From IMG/VR virus record IMGVR_UViG_3300014501_000033, positions 1 through 41,351 of that record: DNA of 41,351 nucleotides. One strand, written 5' to 3'. The position numbers and the translations under genes were made by a program. Below the pieces are notes generated by a model that was not told where the DNA came from, made no database searches, and worked only from the letters and a program-made list of their open reading frames with translations. Source of the stretch: a virus. Shown here piece by piece: positions 32,211 to 40,619 of the stretch (the stretch's first letter is position 1; each line of letters starts with the position of its first letter).

Positions 32211-32418
32211 TGCGCCCCCAGGTGAAATTGGGTGTAAAGCGGATCAGATAGTTCGGCACTTCCCAGACCTGACCGCTCGCATCGAATACAACCGTCCACA
32301 GCCGGTCGAGGTCGGGTTGGGTTTCAACGAAGATCGCCATGCCACGGCCGGTCGAGCCTTTCCAGTCCGCCGCCGGCATCACTGTAACTTCCCGCGGCGT
32401 GTTCAACTCCAAAACCAT
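32197..32418 (-). CDS. Small hypothetical protein (73 aa)
   Basis: ATG 32418, 1 base after the preceding stop; the end overlaps the zinc ribbon start by 14 bases. A compact beta-type protein (REVTVMPAADWKGSTGRGMA, RLWTVVFDASGQVWEVPNYL). Context: cluster of small genes between portal and scaffold. Function unknown. Confidence 0.65.
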   Translation of the reverse strand: MVLELNTPREVTVMPAADWKGSTGRGMAIFVETQPDLDRLWTVVFDASGQVWEVPNYLIRFTPNFTWGRNAVV

Positions 32419-32419
32419 G

Positions 32420-32617
32420 TTAAATACCTCTATGTCCGGCCCGGCGCAGATGCCCGTGCGAGGCCTTAGAATGCGACGATGAATCGGGATGCGCGCCGCC
32501 GCCCTTCACATGTTCAGGCAGCGATTTGATTGACGGCGTTTTCGCGGCCCACTCCTTCGCCATCTGCGGATGTTGGGAGTACATGAATCGGGCTTGCGCT
32601 TTCGATTGAAACGGCAT
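32420..32617 (-). CDS. Small conserved phage protein (PFQSKAQARFMY type, 65 aa)
   Basis: The start ATG 32617 with AAGGA directly before it is preferred to an upstream one. The protein begins MPFQSKAQARFMYSQHPQMA and continues KEWAAKTPSIKSLPEHVK. This pattern is frequent among small phage proteins of unknown role. The gene lies 104 bases inside the 3' end of the glycosyltransferase gene, in another frame. His/Ser-rich end. Confidence 0.7.
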   Translation of the reverse strand: MPFQSKAQARFMYSQHPQMAKEWAAKTPSIKSLPEHVKGGGAHPDSSSHSKASHGHLRRAGHRGI

Positions 32618-33689
32618 TGGATGGTCCTTGCAAAAGTCGGTCAATATCGTCGGCCCAGCGGTCGATGGTAAATTTCTCTTTCACCAATTCTCGGTTATAC
32701 CATCCCATTGATTCGCGTCCGGCAATGGATGCATTCGCACAATGACGAATGGCGGAAGCCAATAATTGTGGATCATCAACAGGAAATACATAGCCGCGTA
32801 CCCCACAGTGCATCAATTCACAGAGTCCGCCAACATCGGCAAAAACTACGGGTTTGCCGGCTTCCAGCGCTTCCAGCGCCACAAGGTTAATCAGATCATC
32901 GCGCGAGGGAACAATGACCAGATCGCATTCATCAATGGCGCGTTGCTTTGTCACTTCGTTGACACGGCCAACCCAACTGACTCGTGAGGCGCCAGTCTTG
33001 ATCTCGCCGAGTTCCTTGTAGAATGTCGGTTCGGCATAACTGCCGATGAAATTCAATTGGTACTTGGGATCGTCCAGAATCTTCATTGCCTTCAACGCGA
33101 TGTCATGCCCTTTGCGGCGCTGGATAGACCCCAGTAGTAATATCCGGAAGTCGTCATGGCGTGATGCGGGGGGTAGCTGATCTCGTATGACGATTCCGGG
33201 TGCAGAAATATCAATGGGTTGGTTTCGGAAGGGTTGGTAGAGTCCACGGGAGTACTCACAGTCTGTGAAGACGGCACTGGCTCCGTTAAAGGCGCGCTCG
33301 ACAACGCGGGATGTATAACTGGTTCCCTGAGTCTCAGCGGCTTGGAGGTTACGAAGTTGTTCAACCCATTCTGATGTTTCATGGATACCCCAAACGCAAC
33401 GGACCCCCATATCGGCAGCAGCGGCGACGGATCGGATCGTCACTAAGGTATTCGCCAACAGGGCATCGGCGCCATATAGTGCCGACCGGGCGATTGTTTC
33501 CTCGCCTAGAATGCCAGTCACAACCTGGCATGGAATACCGATGTCGTTGTACCAATCAATTAAAGGACCAACTGATGGTGAGATGACATGAATTTTCCAC
33601 TTTGCACGCAGTTTTTCAACAAGGTGGAAAAGGCCGATTGGCGCCCCAGATTCACTTAGATCATGGGTGATTACCTCTAAAGTCTTCAT
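32514..33689 (-). CDS. Glycosyltransferase, GT-B fold, GT4/GT1-like
   Basis: 391 residues from ATG 33689 (AAGGAG upstream). N-terminal half TLEVITHDLSESGAPIGLFH (the nucleotide-free acceptor side), C-terminal half with LLLGSIQRRKGHDIALKA, VSWVGRV, and the donor-binding region PSRDDLINLVALEALEAGKP (E273) followed by VGGLCE. The first acid of the usual E-x7-E is here Asp. It probably uses a nucleotide sugar to modify host surface glycans or a phage component. It sits as a cargo-like gene between portal and scaffold. Its last 104 bases also encode the start of the next small gene. Confidence 0.85.
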   Translation of the reverse strand: MKTLEVITHDLSESGAPIGLFHLVEKLRAKWKIHVISPSVGPLIDWYNDIGIPCQVVTGILGEETIARSALYGADALLANTLVTIRSVAAAADMGVRCVWGIHETSEWVEQLRNLQAAETQGTSYTSRVVERAFNGASAVFTDCEYSRGLYQPFRNQPIDISAPGIVIRDQLPPASRHDDFRILLLGSIQRRKGHDIALKAMKILDDPKYQLNFIGSYAEPTFYKELGEIKTGASRVSWVGRVNEVTKQRAIDECDLVIVPSRDDLINLVALEALEAGKPVVFADVGGLCELMHCGVRGYVFPVDDPQLLASAIRHCANASIAGRESMGWYNRELVKEKFTIDRWADDIDRLLQGPSNAVSIESASPIHVLPTSADGEGVGRENAVNQIAA

Positions 33690-33731
33690 TTCTGTTCTCC
33701 TTCTTATGTCAGGAATACGACGCACTATTTC

Positions 33732-34061
33732 TTACGCCTTCATATATGGGCCTTCGTCCTGAGCACCCGATCCGCCGTTCCATTTCGACATTTTAGCGCC
33801 GTCCTTACCCGCAGCGTTGGAATCCGGTTCATCCTGATCCTTCGGGTAGAAGGTCTCCTGCATCTTCTTGCCGACCTTGGATTCGAGTGCCTTGCGGGAT
33901 TGTTTGTGGGCCGCATTCACCGCATCCTTCTTTTTTGATAGATGGGCGTGTGCTTTGGCATGGCGGTCAGGATCGCTCTTGATTTCCTCCGCCTTCTGCA
34001 AGGCGTCAGCATCAGAAGCAGCAGCAGTATCGTCAGGATCATAGGGATCATTTTTCGGCAT
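33732..34061 (-). CDS. Small highly charged protein (109 aa)
   Basis: ATG 34061, RBS GGCAGGAG at the end of the portal gene. Almost entirely hydrophilic with Asp/Lys/Ala helices (KSDPDRHAKAHAHLSKKKDA), no Cys or membrane segment. The place after the portal suggests a virion or assembly role; it is not recognised. Confidence 0.65.
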   Translation of the reverse strand: MPKNDPYDPDDTAAASDADALQKAEEIKSDPDRHAKAHAHLSKKKDAVNAAHKQSRKALESKVGKKMQETFYPKDQDEPDSNAAGKDGAKMSKWNGGSGAQDEGPYMKA

Positions 34062-34063
34062 AA

Positions 34064-36013
34064 TTAAACTCCTGCCGTAGCGTTAGCCAGCGGCGGTTTG
34101 GCGGTACTTGGGGTGAAAGCATGGCGAATCGCCAGCTTGATTGCAGTTTGCGCATCGTTGGCGCCGGCCTGGGCGCCCTGACGCTGTTGTAATCCTGGGG
34201 TGGGTGGGGCGCCCTGCACGTTGCCGGGCTGCCCATTCTGGGCGATGGCCGGTGCTAGGCCGGGATTCGGCTGGCCAGCAATCTGCCCTTTGCTGGGTCC
34301 AGGTTGCGGACCCATCGCCATACGTTGCATGGCGGTTTGCTGCACCTGCGGCGCGAGCAATACTTCATCCATCCACTCAATTCCGGCGTCATGCGCCATC
34401 CTCACGAGGAAAGCGATGGGGTCGAATGGGATGCCCATGCTACCGAATATCTGCGCAGCCGAGGCGACGGCCGGAAGAATTTGCTGAGCGAATGCCATAG
34501 CCTGTTGGAGTCGGGTCTTACTGTCCCTCCGTCCCATTGATTCCGGTTCAATGTTAAAAGTGAAGTCGAGGAAATCGCCCCGACGTGCCTCCGGGGTAAG
34601 TATGACTTGCACATCCTGCATTGTCGGCGGTTGCAGGAACGGTTCACCAGTCGGCCCAAGCACAGGGCCACCGGGCGCCATCTGGCGCCGGGTGAGCGGA
34701 ATCTTCATCAGCGGGTCGGTGTGAAAATACCATGCGCGCTTCCGAGCCTCGCCCGCGGCCATCTGGTACACGAGGTCTTTCATGTCTTCCAGGCCTATGC
34801 TCGCATTCTGTTGCAGGACGTTCACCGCGGTCGCGCTCTTGCCTTCAATTCGCTGACCCCCAATCTGGTCGGGGTTTGCGGCCATCTGGTTGAACCAATC
34901 CTGCAATTGTGCGAGGTTGCGTTCGTTGCTGTTCTGTTGGCCCCCGAAATGATAAACCTGGACACCATCGGGATCATCAACCTTGACTGCTTCGCCATCG
35001 CCGGCATCACGAAGTTCCGTCGCATCATCAGCCGATGACGCTTTATAACCCATTATGTCTTTTTGCCGTTCCGCCTGTTCCACAATCTTTTTGGCCATGC
35101 GATTAGCCAGGACATGAAGATCATACCAAATACCCACGGTAGGGATAGGAAGCGGGTTTCCAGGTACAGGTGGTGTAAGGGAGAGTAGCGTGTATGGGCC
35201 TTCTTTGACTCCATAATAATCATCCACACGCAAATAATCATCAAACAAAACATCATCAGACCCGGGCACCGTAACGATGGCATTGGCTGATGGAACCCAG
35301 ATTTCGGCAATTTCAACTTCATCTTCCAGATCGTAGTTATCTTCAACATTGATCTGTCGCATCGACAAGTCGAATGCTTGACGCTTCCGCTGTTCGTCGC
35401 TACAAATCGGGAGTCGGTTCACAAGGTCTTCATCATACAAACCCGTCTCAAGTAGAGTCCGGCGGGGTACTCGAATCTTATCACCGATAAATGCCGCGTC
35501 CCGGAACATGTGGTCTCGACAATTCGGGTCAATAACGAAGTTGTCAAAGTCTACCTTCTCAGTGTAAACGGTGCCAGGGTCAAGAGACTCTTGGCCTTTA
35601 TCGTCGTCAAATACCGCAACGCTTCCGGATGTGGTGAGGCCAGTTTTGAGAACTCCGAGTGTGAATAAGGCGTCAACGATGACACTCCGGTAAGTATTTC
35701 GGATGTCAATCTGCATGTCATGGTTATCAAGGGCGAGTCCGAGAAGGTTTGCATATTCCCTCGCTTGCAGATAAGGGGTCATTACCGTATGTTTGGGGAA
35801 CGACATCACCATTGTCGGGATCAACACACGGATGGCGTTGAAGATCAGATTGATCGGGGCCGTACCTACCTCGCCCTCAGTCTTATCATAATATGAACCG
35901 CAATACTCCTGGATGAAATGAACCCGCGCGGCCCGGAAGGCATCCAGGCGTTTGAAGCCGCGCTGCACGGTAAGCTGGAATTTCCGTGGACTTATTTCAT
36001 CCGTGTAGGACAT
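34064..36013 (-). CDS. Portal protein
   Basis: 649 residues. The N-terminal helices (RAARVHFIQEYCGSYYD), INLIFNAIRVLIPTMV, the central NVLQQNASIGLEDMKDLVYQ, and the acidic/beta wing are those of podoviral portals. The C-terminal 120 residues are Gln/Pro/Gly-rich (barrel or tail end). Length is in the normal range for portals with a barrel. Forms the twelve-fold DNA gate that binds TerL and adaptor. The start overlaps the previous stop (TAATG). Confidence 0.85.
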   Translation of the reverse strand: MSYTDEISPRKFQLTVQRGFKRLDAFRAARVHFIQEYCGSYYDKTEGEVGTAPINLIFNAIRVLIPTMVMSFPKHTVMTPYLQAREYANLLGLALDNHDMQIDIRNTYRSVIVDALFTLGVLKTGLTTSGSVAVFDDDKGQESLDPGTVYTEKVDFDNFVIDPNCRDHMFRDAAFIGDKIRVPRRTLLETGLYDEDLVNRLPICSDEQRKRQAFDLSMRQINVEDNYDLEDEVEIAEIWVPSANAIVTVPGSDDVLFDDYLRVDDYYGVKEGPYTLLSLTPPVPGNPLPIPTVGIWYDLHVLANRMAKKIVEQAERQKDIMGYKASSADDATELRDAGDGEAVKVDDPDGVQVYHFGGQQNSNERNLAQLQDWFNQMAANPDQIGGQRIEGKSATAVNVLQQNASIGLEDMKDLVYQMAAGEARKRAWYFHTDPLMKIPLTRRQMAPGGPVLGPTGEPFLQPPTMQDVQVILTPEARRGDFLDFTFNIEPESMGRRDSKTRLQQAMAFAQQILPAVASAAQIFGSMGIPFDPIAFLVRMAHDAGIEWMDEVLLAPQVQQTAMQRMAMGPQPGPSKGQIAGQPNPGLAPAIAQNGQPGNVQGAPPTPGLQQRQGAQAGANDAQTAIKLAIRHAFTPSTAKPPLANATAGV

Positions 36014-37479
36014 TACAGCGTCCCTCCATAGATGACGCTATATGTGCCGGTGGTAAGCGCCGTGAATTGGAAAGTGATCGAGTACATTGGCCCCGGCAGC
36101 GTGAAGAAGAATTGTGTCGCCACGTTCGCTGGAGCAATAAATGGGAACGGTAGGCCACAGGGTAACGCCTGAGCCGCGGATGTTCCGTCTGTGGCGCCGA
36201 GTATCTCGCAACTAATTGCAGACCCAGAAGGGGCGGTAATTGTCACGCTACCTTTCAAGTCGATGCTGGTAACAGTGATGACACTAGAAAGAGTCGGCGA
36301 AGTTGTTACGCCGGTGACGGTTTGATTGAAAGTTTGACCCACAGTGACTCCGGTAGTTATCTGAACGCCTTCGCCAGTCCACGAATTAAAATAAGTATCG
36401 GTGACGTAGACCCGATACCAATATTTTGTGTTCTCCGCCAATCCCGAATCGGCATGAGTGGTTGCTGTGCTTCCTGTTCCCACATTCGTATACGTTCCCG
36501 GCGAACCGCTCATATCGGGTGCGCGTTGGAATTGGTAAGTATATGGTCCCACACCTTGCGTTTGGGTCGTCGTACTGGCAAATGCTCCACTCCCAGTAAT
36601 ATCGGACATTGTGACGGGTTGCACATTGCCGATCTGGCTCGTAGAACTTAGTATGTATCCGGTATCATTGGTAAGGGATACCGTCGTCCCCGTAGCGCCA
36701 CTCGTTATCTCACAAACCCCAATCTGTAGATTTGGGGTGTTACTGATCGTTATTCCGGTTCCAGTCGTAACCGTGACGACATCTCTGATAACTTGCGCGC
36801 TAACCGAATTTGGTAAATCAATACTTATTCCGGTTTGAGTGCCCGCAGAAATAGTAAGATTATTGCATTGAAAATCAAGTGTCCCTGATCCACTGTAGGT
36901 TACTGCTGGACCGTTTAAACCCGATCCGATGGAAAAAGTATATGTTCCCGAATCACCCTTTGTAGTCCCAAACCCAAAGATACTGACATTAGTGGTGATC
37001 GCACAAACTCCTCCGGGGACATTGCTAGAACTGGTTGTGGTCGTTTCACTACCAGAACAATACAAACTGGAAGAATTCCAAAGGGTTGCCAATGCAACCG
37101 CCTGCCCAAGTGTCTGTAGTGGACCACCCATCCAACCATTACTGACAGTGCCGGTTCCCGCAGAACGATCCAATGTCCATGTATTAGCCACGGTGCTAAC
37201 GGACATTATTTCATAACGGCCGACAGTCAATCCAGTTCCCGCGATGATATTTATGATATTGCCCGCATCACCGGTAACAACTGTATATCCCGTAAGGGTG
37301 GCCGTCGTCCCGGAAATTACACAGGTATTACCATTGCCGGCGAGATTGGAAGCGTATGCCTCCGCCCCATAAGTTCTATCCACCCCGCCGCTGATCGTCG
37401 GATCAAAACCTCCACCGAGTATGTCGCCATACTCTCCATTTTGGTTGACCACTACAACAGTATTTGAACTAACAGCCAT
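36013..37479 (-). CDS. Beta-rich virion protein with fibronectin III-like domain
   Basis: 488 residues. The first 310 are Thr/Ser/Gly/Val-rich strands, with repeated TxTGT turns like a beta-helix. About 315-395 looks like a fibronectin type III domain (YTYQFQRAPD, then SGLAENTKYWYRVYVTDTY); the last 100 form another beta domain. TAATG overlaps on both sides join it to TerL and portal. Ig/FN3-like domains on phage capsids are known to bind surface polysaccharides. A virion-surface role is likely, although the place between TerL and portal is unusual. Confidence 0.65.
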   Translation of the reverse strand: MAVSSNTVVVVNQNGEYGDILGGGFDPTISGGVDRTYGAEAYASNLAGNGNTCVISGTTATLTGYTVVTGDAGNIINIIAGTGLTVGRYEIMSVSTVANTWTLDRSAGTGTVSNGWMGGPLQTLGQAVALATLWNSSSLYCSGSETTTTSSSNVPGGVCAITTNVSIFGFGTTKGDSGTYTFSIGSGLNGPAVTYSGSGTLDFQCNNLTISAGTQTGISIDLPNSVSAQVIRDVVTVTTGTGITISNTPNLQIGVCEITSGATGTTVSLTNDTGYILSSTSQIGNVQPVTMSDITGSGAFASTTTQTQGVGPYTYQFQRAPDMSGSPGTYTNVGTGSTATTHADSGLAENTKYWYRVYVTDTYFNSWTGEGVQITTGVTVGQTFNQTVTGVTTSPTLSSVITVTSIDLKGSVTITAPSGSAISCEILGATDGTSAAQALPCGLPFPFIAPANVATQFFFTLPGPMYSITFQFTALTTGTYSVIYGGTL

Positions 37480-39419
37480 TATGCGTGCTGCAATTCTGCA
37501 AAGTTAAACCGCTTCGGATACCGGGCGCCGCCCTCTTGCGTTTCTAACTTTCGACGCTTTTTCCATTCAGCCAGTCGATGCCCAAAGGATCGTTGTGGGA
37601 CAACCCGTTCCATGTCTCGCCACTTGGGCATTTCACTGAGGGCCAACACGGCAAGCATGTCGGCAATAACGCGATCTCCATGAGTCTTACGGGCGCTGGC
37701 GCTTTCGGCGACAAGTTCAGCCGGCCCGATTCCACCGTCATCATATCGGATGTAGGTGAGCGCTTCGTCCAGGGCTGCGGCACTTCGGTTAATGTATTTG
37801 CCGTGGGCATAAGCTCGGCGTAACAGTCCGAGGGCCGTGGCCTTGGCTTCGGTATCCGACCGCCATCCATAGCGCTTGCCAGACTTCTCAGACAATGTGC
37901 CACTTTGCCGACGAAAATAAACATAGGGATATTTATACGTTCGACAAAGTTGCCGCCCAAAGTCCATGCCCGGATCACCATTGTTTTCCCAGATGATAAG
38001 AGGGCGCCGGTTACGTCCTCCAACCCATATCGCGGCAGCGCATGTGATGCGCGCCAATTCATACGGCGGGGTGTTCGCGTCCGCAAATTCTGCAATTTTC
38101 TCTCGTGTCTCATTGCATGTCACATTGATAATGGAGTTACTCGCGCCCTGACCCTTGCTGATATCAATCGACAAGGTATACGAATAACACTGATCCGGCC
38201 GGCCCTTAATCAAATGCGTCCAGATCGACCACGGTCCTGTGGCGAAGTTCAGGGATAACTTTGCGATATTTCGTCGGGTAATGGATTCGACAACATCCTC
38301 ATCGGATAATCGAGATCGGAATCGAATAGTTGCCCGTCTTCGAGGCGGCTTGGCGAATAAGCGTTTGTGCTGCTCAAGGATGTGGGCTTCAAAGAATGTA
38401 TCTCCTGAACCGATGTGATCCATGTCGAGTTCAGTGGCGACTTCTTTCGGCGTGCTGGTCGCACAGTACTGATCGTACCAGGGGCTTCGGATGTGCCACG
38501 CATTATTTTCATCTTGCACGACATATCGGCCGGCTCCTTTCTCTGGATGTTCCCACCAGGGCATGACAAAGACCGGGATTGACCCGCTCATCCGCCATTT
38601 GCTGTACGCCGTGCCGGCACCCCAGGGAGTGGAGGATACAAGTCGGCACGCTGTCACATCCTTCGTGGATTGCTTGATCGCCTCCGCTTCCTTGACCTTG
38701 GCGAATTCATCAAGGTAGATCGAAGTGCGGCGATCCGATGAACCGGCAGTTGCATTCGCTGATTCCGCATCTATTCTGGTCTTCGTATCCAAGTTGACGA
38801 TATGCAACTTCTTCCGAAGAAGCTTGGTCAACATCCACGAAGGTAGACGAGATAGAATATAATCTATTTTGCCGAAGAGGGTACCCGGATCCGAAAGAGT
38901 TCCGAACGGATAATTCTTCGGCAGACCATCCAGTGAGTCGCACGCATCCTCTTTGCGGGAGATCATCAGATGGCTCTCGTACTGTCGGAACAAAAGTCGA
39001 TGAGTATAGACCGCTATGTGCATCCATGTTACACCCATGTCACGGGACTTGTCGGTCAATAACGAATCGCCTTCATCAATACAGCGCTCGATATCCAAGA
39101 TTCCCACGTCCTGCCGCGGCCATGTCACAAAGGGCAGATGCTTCGCGTCGGATTGCTTAACCTTGCCACCTTCACCGGCCTCGAAAACCCGGAGAGTGAA
39201 AACGAAGGTGTTGATCCAAAACAAAATGGATTGACTGCACGCGGTATAAAGATCGCGCTGCACATCCTGATCCTGTTCCGCAGCTTGCAAGAGTCGAAGG
39301 CGGTATGCGAGATTACGTTCCGGCACCTTGGGTACGCGCAGGCCGGTGATGGGGCATTCCCACATATCGGGTAACACGATGGGAATGAGGACGGGTTTCT
39401 CGGCAAAAACATTAGCCAT
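37479..39419 (-). CDS. terL: Terminase large subunit
   Basis: 646 residues from ATG 39419; a TTG ten codons earlier is possible. The ATPase has the divergent Walker A DKSRDMGVTW (123-132; the usual GKS/T is changed) and Walker B SIYLDEF (D237, E238). The RNase H-like nuclease has D419 (SIDISKGQG), E478 (IIWENNGDPG) and D582/D587 (HGDRVIAD). A complete two-domain packaging motor; it would pack DNA through the portal. The stop overlaps the next start (TAATG), and the start overlaps a 28-residue membrane protein by 8 bases. Confidence 0.95.
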   Translation of the reverse strand: MANVFAEKPVLIPIVLPDMWECPITGLRVPKVPERNLAYRLRLLQAAEQDQDVQRDLYTACSQSILFWINTFVFTLRVFEAGEGGKVKQSDAKHLPFVTWPRQDVGILDIERCIDEGDSLLTDKSRDMGVTWMHIAVYTHRLLFRQYESHLMISRKEDACDSLDGLPKNYPFGTLSDPGTLFGKIDYILSRLPSWMLTKLLRKKLHIVNLDTKTRIDAESANATAGSSDRRTSIYLDEFAKVKEAEAIKQSTKDVTACRLVSSTPWGAGTAYSKWRMSGSIPVFVMPWWEHPEKGAGRYVVQDENNAWHIRSPWYDQYCATSTPKEVATELDMDHIGSGDTFFEAHILEQHKRLFAKPPRRRATIRFRSRLSDEDVVESITRRNIAKLSLNFATGPWSIWTHLIKGRPDQCYSYTLSIDISKGQGASNSIINVTCNETREKIAEFADANTPPYELARITCAAAIWVGGRNRRPLIIWENNGDPGMDFGRQLCRTYKYPYVYFRRQSGTLSEKSGKRYGWRSDTEAKATALGLLRRAYAHGKYINRSAAALDEALTYIRYDDGGIGPAELVAESASARKTHGDRVIADMLAVLALSEMPKWRDMERVVPQRSFGHRLAEWKKRRKLETQEGGARYPKRFNFAELQHA

Positions 39420-39498
39420 TTGCTTCAGCCCATACCGCAATAAGTGCAATCACAAAGCCCGTCACTATTACGCCCGTAATGAAACCGAGTATAAACAT
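39412..39498 (-). CDS. Membrane microprotein (28 aa) upstream of terL
   Basis: ATG 39498 with a clear AGGAAG Shine-Dalgarno 6 bases upstream; TAA 39414-39412 overlaps the terL start. The product is almost only a membrane segment: FILGFITGVIVTGFVIALIA, then a short acidic end. It overlaps the preceding gene by 31 bases. Such peptides are easily missed; the RBS and hydrophobicity support it. It might be a small holin-like or regulatory peptide; unknown. Confidence 0.6.
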   Translation of the reverse strand: MFILGFITGVIVTGFVIALIAVWAEANG

Positions 39499-39653
39499 GA
39501 TGTCTTCCTATATTGTTTGGTTGACCGAGGTATCGCCCTAACCGCCGCGGCCAGTTTAACTTCCCCCGTAGCCCGGCGCCGGAGGAAGTCTTCGGTCTTT
39601 CCGGCTTGAATCACATCAAGCGGAAGTTGATTTTTCCAATCACTCAGACTCAT
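39468..39653 (-). CDS. Small basic hypothetical protein (61 aa)
   Basis: ATG 39653 with GGGAGTT before it; a longer upstream frame lacks an RBS. Product MSLSDWKNQLPLDVIQAGKT then EDFLRRRATGEVKL, soluble and basic. The start overlaps the previous gene by 14 bases and the end overlaps the 28-residue gene. Function unknown. Confidence 0.6.
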   Translation of the reverse strand: MSLSDWKNQLPLDVIQAGKTEDFLRRRATGEVKLAAAVRAIPRSTKQYRKTSCLYSVSLRA

Positions 39654-39882
39654 TGAATAACTCCCGTGTTCGAGTGATGGCGCGATCCTTGAGAACTTCA
39701 ATAAGCCCTATCTGGTGAGTCAAAGAGCCGGTACGAAAATACTTGGTAACGGGTTCACCCACTGTGGCCTTGGGTATAAAACCGACAACCAATGTATTGC
39801 ACCGATTTCTTAACTCGTACAATAACCCTTCAGTCGATGCCAGGGTCAAATCTTCGCTGGATTCCGTATCTTCATCACTCAT
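39640..39882 (-). CDS. Hypothetical protein (80 aa)
   Basis: ATG 39882 with GAGG 6 bases upstream. Acidic start (SDEDTESSEDLTL), then a compact helix-strand region (LLYELRNRCNTLVVGFIPKA) and a helical end. Its start overlaps the zinc ribbon frame, its end the next gene. Function unknown. Confidence 0.65.
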   Translation of the reverse strand: MSDEDTESSEDLTLASTEGLLYELRNRCNTLVVGFIPKATVGEPVTKYFRTGSLTHQIGLIEVLKDRAITRTRELFNESE

Positions 39883-40201
39883 GATTCGCCTCTTTAACTG
39901 CCGAGGCATGACGCTGGCCGCAGGACTGGCAGACTATAACCTCGCGGAAATCATGCACACACCAGCATTCGGCATGACAACGTTCACAATCCCAGGACTC
40001 AATTACCAGAGGACCGTTCACTCCCGTCGCGTCGATTATCGCATCCAGCACCGGCCCCAGGGCCAGGGTCTTCTTTGGTGACTCCAACGACGGCAGGCTC
40101 CGGTCGTGACTTGCGCGGCGGCGGGCCTTGCGCCACGCGCGCAGCAGCATTAGTAATAGCGACGAAAGACTCACGAACCCGATCAGTAGCCGTAATTGCA
40201 T
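39875..40201 (-). CDS. Overlapping membrane + zinc ribbon protein (108 aa)
   Basis: ATG 40201 with AGGAG 7 bases upstream. The N-terminus is one membrane segment (LRLLIGFVSLSSLLLMLL) followed by Arg/Lys-rich residues. The C-terminus is a zinc ribbon-like part CERC, CWC, CQSC. Its first 203 bases overlap the small terminase candidate in another frame. The cysteine part lies beyond that gene and is very probably real. The N-terminus could instead be a shadow, with a start at a GTG near 40030. Confidence 0.5.
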   Translation of the reverse strand: MQLRLLIGFVSLSSLLLMLLRAWRKARRRASHDRSLPSLESPKKTLALGPVLDAIIDATGVNGPLVIESWDCERCHAECWCVHDFREVIVCQSCGQRHASAVKEANHE

Positions 40202-40496
40202 CGGCCTTCTCCTCGCCGGACGCAGGAGCCGGCTTACCTTCAATCCGGTCGTAAAGAAAGGTCTGTGCCCAGGGGGCCGGCGCATGGGGAATCTTGATCG
40301 CATTCCCGTGGTCATCCAATGACTTCTCAATGTAGCCGAGCGCCTGATCCCAAATGAGTTGCGCCAGCACGTCGGCACGAGTCAAGGCGTTGCCCTCATC
40401 ATCACAACTTATGGCCTGCACGGCGAGTTCTCGCAGCGCCGCGGTGAGCCGGGCGCGACCTGGGGCACGGGGTTGGGATACGCTGGTGGCGGGCAT
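39999..40496 (-). CDS. Putative terminase small subunit
   Basis: 165 residues. An N-terminal helical region (RARLTAALRELAVQAISCDD, then LTRADVLAQLIWDQAL) and PAPWAQTFLYDRIEGKPAPA resemble small phage proteins encoded before TerL that act as DNA-recognising small terminases. The last 40 residues are Pro/Arg/Gly-rich and low in information. Start coupled to the upstream 36-residue gene (TAATG). The identification rests mainly on position and the RIEGKP region. Confidence 0.5.
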   Translation of the reverse strand: MPATSVSQPRAPGRARLTAALRELAVQAISCDDEGNALTRADVLAQLIWDQALGYIEKSLDDHGNAIKIPHAPAPWAQTFLYDRIEGKPAPASGEEKADAITATDRVRESFVAITNAAARVAQGPPPRKSRPEPAVVGVTKEDPGPGAGAGCDNRRDGSERSSGN

Positions 40497-40606
40497 TAGA
40501 ATTTGATTCCAAGTTTGCGCGCGGTGATATGCACGCTAAGCAAACCGATGGTGAAACCGGCGCCAATGGGAATGGCGAAAATAAACGCAGTAAAAAGATC
40601 AGGCAT
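40496..40606 (-). CDS. Membrane microprotein (36 aa)
   Basis: ATG 40606 with a strong AGGAGG four bases upstream; stop overlaps the next ATG (TAATG). The product MPDLFTAFIFAIPIGAGFTI then GLLSVHITARKLGIKF is one membrane helix with a basic tail. The much longer frame that contains it has no support upstream of this ATG. Possibly lysis or membrane related; unknown. Confidence 0.65.
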   Translation of the reverse strand: MPDLFTAFIFAIPIGAGFTIGLLSVHITARKLGIKF

Positions 40607-40619
40607 GATGCCTCCTGTA

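Noticed and set aside
39875-40378. Longer frame upstream of ATG 40201
   Set aside because: The first 59 residues are Arg/Pro-rich wrong-frame sequence inside the terminase candidate, without RBS.
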